Positions 7,701 through 11,138 of a DNA stretch of 11,138 nucleotides are shown one piece after another. Each line of letters begins with the position of its first letter. Positions within the stretch are counted from its first letter, which is position 1. Location: assembly GCA_027081495.1 (NCBI GenBank), contig JALWKJ010000203.1:1-11138 (forward strand), read 5' to 3'. Source of the stretch: Campylobacterales bacterium (GTDB taxonomy: Bacteria; Campylobacterota; Campylobacteria; Campylobacterales; QNZT01). Position numbers and translations under genes: made by a program. Below the pieces are notes generated by a model. The model made no database searches. It was given only the letters and a program-made list of their open reading frames with translations, and was not told the DNA's origin.

Positions 7701-7828
7701 GTAATATCCGGAAATGCGTCTATGGGTATCTCTTTGTAGGTTTTATAGCCCATAACGGTTACTATTATAAAAAGCGTTATGCCCAGCAGTTTATATTTAA
7801 GGCTTGTTTGTATGATATTATCTAACAT
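4760..7828 (-). CDS. HME-RND heavy-metal efflux pump, CzcA/CusA family
   Basis: This is a 1022-residue proton-driven inner-membrane pump of full family length. It starts with the family-typical run to EIPIDAFPDITPKQV (residues 33-47), a large periplasmic domain follows, then a six-helix block (about 335-495). A second periplasmic domain (about 545-850) and a second helix block (about 853-1014) complete it. The fourth-helix motif reads AVGMIVDGTIVIVEN (396-410), with the proton-relay residues Asp402 and Glu409. The first acidic residue of the CzcA motif is Ala396 here, as in CusA, but Gly403 is CzcA-like. The stretch TQPIAMRIEELLEGVQSELA (647-666) resembles CzcA. By my alignment from memory, the three CusA copper-binding Met positions are not Met. 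Divalent metals (Zn, Co, Cd or Ni) are therefore slightly favoured, but specificity is open. The start is supported by TAAGGATG overlapping the adaptor stop codon 9 bases upstream. Confidence 0.95.
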   Translation of the reverse strand: MLDNIIQTSLKYKLLGITLFIIVTVMGYKTYKEIPIDAFPDITPKQVVIYTESPGNSAEDIEKLITYPIESALSGMAGVKTIMSNSLFGLSYVSVFFDDSYDIYFLRQLVSERLSNVDIPNGWGKPTLGPNTTGLGQVYWYEIKDKTKKYTLSQLRQMQEFIVKPLLKSVSGVEEVIGWGGFEKQYEILIDTKKLQNIGVTYDDIVQALQKSNLSAGGQYLEFNKEQYLIRGSGLYRSLEDISNTVIKSVKAQALTIADIAEVKEGKAPRFGAVSIDGNESVLGMVLQRTGTNAAKVVQNIQKKLQTVNSALPEGVSIQNIYDRTEITHKAVSTMTNALLSGVVLVAIVLFLFLFEFRSAFIVILSLPLSLLIAFLLMDYFGMSANLMSLSGLAIAVGMIVDGTIVIVENSFRKLHEYPTADKLELISSAAKEVAKPVTFAILIIAAVFIPLLSLEGLAGKLYVPMALNIVFVMLGSLVVALVLVPILAYLLLKPSKSGENSLMKGIKRFYHPILSFALKHTKTTIAAVSGIFIVCAYLLTLQGREFMPSLNEESIMYRVISIPGTALTQSIQTANEIEKYILKNYPNEVKSVLSMIGRSEKGETAQANYMEVLLTLKENIKDLPSLTHKMNKDLTDRFKYVNFVPTQPIAMRIEELLEGVQSELAIKIFGEDQSELTSIATKIQKALSKMKGLERMEIESQLGQAQIKITPDYLALARYGLTVEEVMRVIRNGVGEEPVSEKIEGIKRFGIVAKIKDAKKDIDAIKNITLRSREGALVTLDQVCDISVIQGASFVKRENLSRYMVISMDVENQDIASFVKEADKIIKQNVKMPPGYYIGWAGDFKNMQEATQKLMVIIPVTILFIILLLYTAFDSIKKALLILMNVPFGLIGGIIALIIGGIYLSVSAIIGFLAIFAIAILNGIVLVSFIDELRIQNPNEPLENTIKKATMMRLRPVLMTAFTTLFGILPLLYASGVGSEIQHPLSVVITGGIISSTILTLLVLPAAYLLFFNKKSSVNAK

Positions 7829-7837
7829 TATTCATCC

Positions 7838-8977
7838 TTAATGACCATGTCCGCCGAGAGAGGATTTTAAAAGCATGGATTTTACAAAATACGCTTTATC
7901 GCTTACATATTTCTCTCCCTCGCTTAATCCTTCTACAGCTACGAATTTACCGTCGCTTTCTAAGATTTTGACGACTTTTGGTTCATATCCGATCTCCTCT
8001 TCGTGTTCGTCATGATCACTCTCTTCGTTCTCGTGTTTGTGTTCGTCATGATCGTGTTTTTCATGCTCGCTATGATCGTTTTGTTCTTCGTGGCTGTTTT
8101 TTGGAACAAAAACTACCCACTCGTTGTTGAAAAACGACAAAGCCGAACTTTTTACGCCGAGATATTCTCTATTTGGAGTCAGATAGATAGTTGCGGGTAC
8201 ATAAGCGCCTACAAAGAGATCGTCGATTTTTTCTTGAATACTTGATAAAAGTACGATTCTCTGTGTTTTTTCATCGACATTCGGCAAAATTTGCTCTATT
8301 TGTGTCGGAATATCTTTGTCTATATAGTGAAGCAGCGCCTTTTTGGCCTTCTTAATAACAGGAGCGTATTTTAACGGTACAAACGATTTTAGGTAAAACG
8401 ATTGCTCTTTTGCGATATTTATGATTTTTGTTTGCTGTGTTATTACTGAATGTAGCGGTTGAAGAATTTCAGATACTATTCCGTCGCTGTGCGCATATAG
8501 AATATACTCGGAAACCGGAGTTTTCAAATTTGTCGGATCTATTTTTAGAGTCTTTAGCTGCGATTTTAGAGTATTGATTTTTGAAAGCATATCATCGATT
8601 TGCGCTTTTTGTCTGTTTAGCTCTTGCAGTGATGTTAATCCTTTTTTATATAGGGTTTTAGTCGCTTTAAAGTTTTTATTAAGGGAGATAAACTGTTTTT
8701 TTAGTGAAAGATACCGCGATGTCATATCGGAGAGGCTTATGGAGTCTATAAGTGCAATGGGTTGATTTTTAACGACCTTATCTCCGGCTTTTACAAAGTA
8801 CTTTTCTATGTGCCCGTCAAGCAATGACATAACAGATTGTTTTGCGTTCGAGAGTTGAATGATTTTCGCGTTTACATCGATTGAGCGTGCGAATTTGTGT
8901 TTTTTTACCAGATCGACGGGTATATCGTTTGCAAGTAGATTTATCGTCATAAGCGAAAGTATTAATATTTTATTCAT
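7838..8977 (-). CDS. RND periplasmic adaptor (membrane fusion protein), CzcB-like, His-rich loop
   Basis: This 379-residue adaptor has a signal peptide (about residues 1-16). Two lipoyl/barrel-sandwich halves (about 46-78, containing VKAGDKVVKNQPIALID, and 155-190) flank an alpha-helical hairpin (about 85-145). A beta-barrel follows (about 190-270), then a membrane-proximal domain (about 270-370). Between strands of that last domain sits a loop at 295-328 with nine His plus many Asp and Glu, and the protein ends in HGH. Both are plausible metal-binding sites, as seen in zinc-type adaptors. It links the RND pump to the outer-membrane channel. Its ATG overlaps the end of the channel gene by 8 bases, which suggests coupled translation. 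Confidence 0.92.
   Translation of the reverse strand: MNKILILSLMTINLLANDIPVDLVKKHKFARSIDVNAKIIQLSNAKQSVMSLLDGHIEKYFVKAGDKVVKNQPIALIDSISLSDMTSRYLSLKKQFISLNKNFKATKTLYKKGLTSLQELNRQKAQIDDMLSKINTLKSQLKTLKIDPTNLKTPVSEYILYAHSDGIVSEILQPLHSVITQQTKIINIAKEQSFYLKSFVPLKYAPVIKKAKKALLHYIDKDIPTQIEQILPNVDEKTQRIVLLSSIQEKIDDLFVGAYVPATIYLTPNREYLGVKSSALSFFNNEWVVFVPKNSHEEQNDHSEHEKHDHDEHKHENEESDHDEHEEEIGYEPKVVKILESDGKFVAVEGLSEGEKYVSDKAYFVKSMLLKSSLGGHGH
8003..8053. repeat. Direct repeat GTGTTCGTCATGATC in the His-rich loop of the adaptor gene
   Basis: A perfect 15-base repeat occurs at 8003-8017 and 8039-8053, 36 bases apart and in frame. Shorter relatives (CATGCTC, TATGATC) lie next to it. It encodes the His/Asp/Glu-rich loop of the adaptor. 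Its length may vary between strains by slippage or unequal recombination (inference). Confidence 0.6.
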
Positions 8978-10118
8978 TGTAAACCCCTGTTAGATAATTT
9001 TTTAGTATATTGTTTTTATAAAATTTCATCTCAATTTCAATTTTTTGTTTTTTTGTCTGAATAAGACGGTTTTTTAGATCTTGAAGCTGAAGAAGATTTA
9101 TATTTGCTATTTTGTATCCCTCTTGAAATATTTTTAGCATGCTATGCTCTTGACGCAACAGATTTTTTACATTTTTTTGCATCTTTTTAAGAAGAGCGTT
9201 TTCTTTTTCAATTTTGTTTAATTGTAAAGTCACTCTCTTTTTTAGCTGTGAGAGTAAATATCTCTCTTTTTGGATTTCAAGTTTGGCTATCTCTTTTTCT
9301 TGTGATTTTTGATTTAAAAGAGCTAGTGGCATACTGATTCCGACTCTGTAGATGTTTTGTTCGGGTTCTTTTTCATACTCGCCGTTTAACGAAAACGATT
9401 TTAAGATTTTAGTATCTGTTTTTGATTTTATACTAGCGATCCGCTTGTTTAATTCGTACAGAGCGATTTCCGGATTTATACCGCTTTTATTAGCGGCTAA
9501 AAACTTGTAGTTTGTGTCTAAATCTATTTCATGAGTTATTTTTGACTCAAACAATAGATCATAGTAATTTTTTATTTTTTCTAAAAGAAGCATCTGTTCA
9601 TTTTGCTCACTCTGCCTATATGACAATTTAGCTTGTAAGAAACTGGATTTCGATATGCTGCCGGCTTCAAATCTAGCCTTTGAGATTTCGTATATTCTCT
9701 TTGCGATTTTCGTCTCTTCTTTCGCAAGATTATATAAAGCGGTTTTTTGTATATAATCCACATACTTAAAAGAGATCCCTTTAATTATATGAGCTCTTAA
9801 CAGCTTGTGTTTTGTGTTAGCTTTTTCGACCTTTAATTTCGCAAGCTTTCTTAGTCTGTTTACGAACGAGGGCATCGGGATATCTTGTGATAAGTTTACA
9901 AAATATCCGTTTTCATCTTTAAATTTAGAGACACCCAAGTCTAATTGCGGATTTTCGAATCTCGTTAGTGTCTGAACTTTTTGTTCAATTTGTTTTATAT
10001 TTATTTCTGAAGCTTTAAATTTTGCATTTTGAGAGAGAGTCTCTTTTATAAACTCTTCATAAGAAAATGCGCTAACTTTTACAAACATAAAAAAAGAGAT
10101 TAAAACAATTTTAATCAT
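8970..10118 (-). CDS. TolC/CzcC-family outer-membrane efflux channel
   Basis: This is a 382-residue outer-membrane factor. An open frame reaches back to 10169, but the ATG at 10118 is chosen. It has AAGGAA just upstream and begins directly with a clean signal peptide (MIKIVLISFFMFVKVSA, cleavage near residue 17). It also overlaps the upstream gene's stop codon in an ATGATTAA arrangement. Two outer-membrane-efflux repeats are visible. The first contains a long helical region (about 90-190) with the family-typical RFEAGSISKSSFLQAKLSYR at about 149-168. The second contains helices at about 270-365, with a matching EGYKIANINLLQLQDL block at 333-348. Short beta-strand segments lie at about 57-80 and 240-265. 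It is slightly short for the family, as is common for CzcC types. It forms the exit duct with the adaptor and RND pump encoded downstream. Confidence 0.88.
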   Translation of the reverse strand: MIKIVLISFFMFVKVSAFSYEEFIKETLSQNAKFKASEINIKQIEQKVQTLTRFENPQLDLGVSKFKDENGYFVNLSQDIPMPSFVNRLRKLAKLKVEKANTKHKLLRAHIIKGISFKYVDYIQKTALYNLAKEETKIAKRIYEISKARFEAGSISKSSFLQAKLSYRQSEQNEQMLLLEKIKNYYDLLFESKITHEIDLDTNYKFLAANKSGINPEIALYELNKRIASIKSKTDTKILKSFSLNGEYEKEPEQNIYRVGISMPLALLNQKSQEKEIAKLEIQKERYLLSQLKKRVTLQLNKIEKENALLKKMQKNVKNLLRQEHSMLKIFQEGYKIANINLLQLQDLKNRLIQTKKQKIEIEMKFYKNNILKNYLTGVYNE

Positions 10119-10443
10119 GTTTTTCCTTTTTAATAATTTTTCCGTTTTTTGCATCGATGACAAGATCAAATGATCTCGTTTTTACATAATAAAAAAGCGA
10201 TCTACCAAGATGTTTGAGTTTTACGGATTTTATTTTTTTTCCTGTTTGCTCAATCGTGATTTTTTCAACACTTTTTTCATTTATGCGATTTAACCTTTTT
10301 AATCTTTGTGTACTTTTTTGCACATAAAGAGGTTTTTGACTATAACCGTGTATTGATCTGTGCTCAACCGGCGTTATGTTTTTATGGTCGGTACATGCGC
10401 TAACAAGCACAGATACCGCTATTAACATTATTTTGACATACAT
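10111..10443 (-). CDS. Small PepSY-like lipoprotein of the efflux operon
   Basis: This is a 110-residue protein. The signal peptide ends in a lipobox (VSAC, Cys17), so it should be lipid-anchored in the periplasm. The C-terminal half (about 55-108) has the shape of a PepSY domain: a helix with VEKITIEQTGKKIKSVKL, then strands ending in FDLVIDAKNGKIIKKE, with the usual D-A-x-x-G-K tail. PepSY proteins often accompany two-component systems and metal efflux genes, where they may bind or inhibit partners; the function here is not known. Its stop codon overlaps the start of the channel gene by 8 bases, which ties it to the operon. The start is supported by AAGGAT about 6 bases upstream. Confidence 0.72.
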   Translation of the reverse strand: MYVKIMLIAVSVLVSACTDHKNITPVEHRSIHGYSQKPLYVQKSTQRLKRLNRINEKSVEKITIEQTGKKIKSVKLKHLGRSLFYYVKTRSFDLVIDAKNGKIIKKEKHD

Positions 10444-10560
10444 GCGTATATCCTTAAAATTTATTTAATATATTTACTATTTGTTTTATCACTACATCAA
10501 AAATTAATAATATTTGTCGGTGCGGTGATAAATATACAGACGAGTTGTCTGACAATAGAT
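10444..10560. other. Gap between the two small operon genes, with a short dyad
   Basis: The 117-base gap is AT-rich and has no clear rho-independent terminator, so read-through from the small Cys/His gene is plausible. TTGTCTGACAA (10545-10555) is a perfect 5-base inverted repeat around one central base and overlaps a CAGAC/GTCTG pair (10537-10551). It could be a weak hairpin or a protein-binding site. Read on the - strand, TTGTCA resembles a -35 element, but no good -10 sits at the right distance. Confidence 0.3.
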
Positions 10561-10890
10561 TTAAGCTATAGGGGGTTTTAGAAAGTCTTTATCTATATGT
10601 ATAGGATAGATAGAGGGATTGCTTTTAGGTGATAAAGATGGTCGTTTCGTAGTTTTAAATGTTATATAAAACGGTAAAATATATGGTGCATGATAAAAGC
10701 ATAGACCATTACATTTATCGTTTTTATCATTGTGATTTGTCTCAAAAGAGTTTAAGATATCGTTATGCGAGAGTGTTGTTAACTCACACTCCGCATACAC
10801 ATCTTTATCTATAGCTATCGCATACTCATGAAAAATCGAGAAGCTTATAGCAAACAATAGTATAAACGAGATTAGTCTATTCTTTTTCAT
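10561..10890 (-). CDS. Small secreted Cys/His protein heading the efflux operon, function unknown
   Basis: This protein has 109 residues from the ATG at 10890; a TTG codon at 10899 would add three. A signal peptide covers about residues 1-27 (hydrophobic core LISFILLFAISFSIF, likely cleavage after the AIA before IDKD). The mature part has a CEL Cys, a cluster C-N-G-L-C-F-Y-H near residues 60-67 (C-x3-C-x2-H) and several other His and Asp, then a Pro-rich tail ending KPPIA. I do not recognise a named domain. Small secreted Cys/His proteins with similar Pro-rich tails are often found at the head of metal RND operons, so periplasmic metal binding is a reasonable guess only. It is 117 bases before the PepSY gene on the same strand. 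No ribosome binding site is evident. Confidence 0.65.
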   Translation of the reverse strand: MKKNRLISFILLFAISFSIFHEYAIAIDKDVYAECELTTLSHNDILNSFETNHNDKNDKCNGLCFYHAPYILPFYITFKTTKRPSLSPKSNPSIYPIHIDKDFLKPPIA

Positions 10891-10898
10891 AATACGCA

Positions 10899-10904
10899 AT
10901 TATA
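10899..10904 (-). promoter_or_regulatory. Consensus -10 box (TATAAT) upstream of the efflux operon
   Basis: On the - strand TATAAT ends 8 bases before the ATG at 10890, in an AT-rich region without a strong -35. This is usual for the housekeeping promoters of Campylobacterota. If used, transcription would begin within a few bases of the ATG and give a nearly leaderless message. That would fit the missing ribosome binding site. It would be the promoter of the whole efflux operon. Confidence 0.4.
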
Positions 10905-10990
10905 CTTTATACTCCATAAAGCAAACTTAATCAGCCTTTTAAAAGTTTTATAAATATATAGCAAAATTTATGCCATGAATTAAATTAGCT

Positions 10991-11138
10991 CTATTTGTCA
11001 AGTATCTCTATTTTTGCGTTTTTTCTCAATCTTTTCATAAGAGAATCCATCTTTTTAATTGTCTCTCTCTCTTGTAAAAATTTACGAATAAAATCTCTTG
11101 ATTCTTCGTATGAAGCGGTTCTCGCTTCTCTCTTCTCT
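10991..11138 (-). CDS. C-terminal end of a SurA/PpiC-like peptidyl-prolyl isomerase (partial)
   Basis: An open frame runs from the right edge to a TAG at 10991-10993, giving the last 48 or so residues of a protein. The segment is highly charged and helical: YEESRDFIRKFLQERETIKK, then MDSLMKRLRKNAKIEILDK at the end. A helix followed by a short K-A-K-I-E-I-L strand at the very C-terminus is the usual ending of SurA/PpiC-type periplasmic folding factors. With no catalytic parvulin domain in view this is a suggestion only. It could be another coiled-coil-ended protein. It lies 100 bases before the efflux operon on the same strand, with only AT-rich sequence and no clear terminator between (10900-10990). 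Confidence 0.5.
   Translation of the reverse strand, partial: EKREARTASYEESRDFIRKFLQERETIKKMDSLMKRLRKNAKIEILDK

Noticed and set aside
8003..8245. Open frame on the + strand rich in Val, Phe and Met
   Set aside because: It is the mirror of the His-rich loop of the adaptor gene. It has no ribosome binding site and its composition follows from the opposite strand.
10119..10169. Longer start for the outer-membrane channel, adding 17 residues
   Set aside because: The extra residues are charged and would precede the signal peptide. The ATG at 10118 has a good ribosome binding site and a clean signal peptide.
10921..10990. AAACTT/AAGTTT pair and CCTTTTAAAAG string as a terminator of the right-edge gene
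   Set aside because: The stems are only about six weak pairs with a long loop and no clear T tract in the right place.

Overview
This AT-rich window looks like chromosome from a member of the Campylobacterota (the former Epsilonproteobacteria, a Sulfurimonas/Sulfurovum-like relative). That is a judgement from base composition, lysine/isoleucine-rich proteins, tight gene packing and the gene families present. No rRNA, tRNA or other taxonomic marker is in view. I see no mobile element, CRISPR array or tRNA.

Left third (1-3644, + strand): a run of exported redox-type proteins. First comes a c-type cytochrome whose start codon sits exactly on the window edge; it has one good CXXCH and one degenerate site. 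Next is a membrane-anchored monoheme protein of the Haem_bd type, then a 558-residue lipoprotein with nine CXXCH sites. This run closes with a strong bulged hairpin terminator (2787-2840). A separate lipoprotein with LVIVD-type beta-propeller repeats follows; it uses a GTG start set inside an inverted repeat. Together they suggest electron transfer in the periplasm or at the outer surface, but substrate and partners cannot be read from the sequence.

Right two thirds (3645-10890, - strand): a heavy-metal efflux operon read right to left. Its order is a small secreted Cys/His protein, a PepSY-like lipoprotein, a TolC/CzcC-type outer-membrane channel, a CzcB-type adaptor with a His-rich loop, a CzcA/CusA-type RND pump, and a SO_0444-type permease. 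Spacing is tight from the PepSY gene onward: 8-nt overlaps, then 9 nt, then 32 nt. The model is that RND, adaptor and channel export metal from periplasm or cytoplasm to the outside. The permease would add an inner-membrane step, and the two small proteins may bind metal or adjust the system. No metal-responsive regulator lies in the window.

The two regions converge with no gap: the + strand stop codon ends at 3644 and the - strand stop begins at 3645. At the right edge is the C-terminal end of another - strand gene, probably a SurA/PpiC-like folding factor.

The gene families are mostly known. The parts most worth a second look are the uncharacterised cytochrome/LVIVD cluster, the mixed metal-selectivity signature of the RND pump, and the small Cys/His and PepSY proteins that head the efflux operon.
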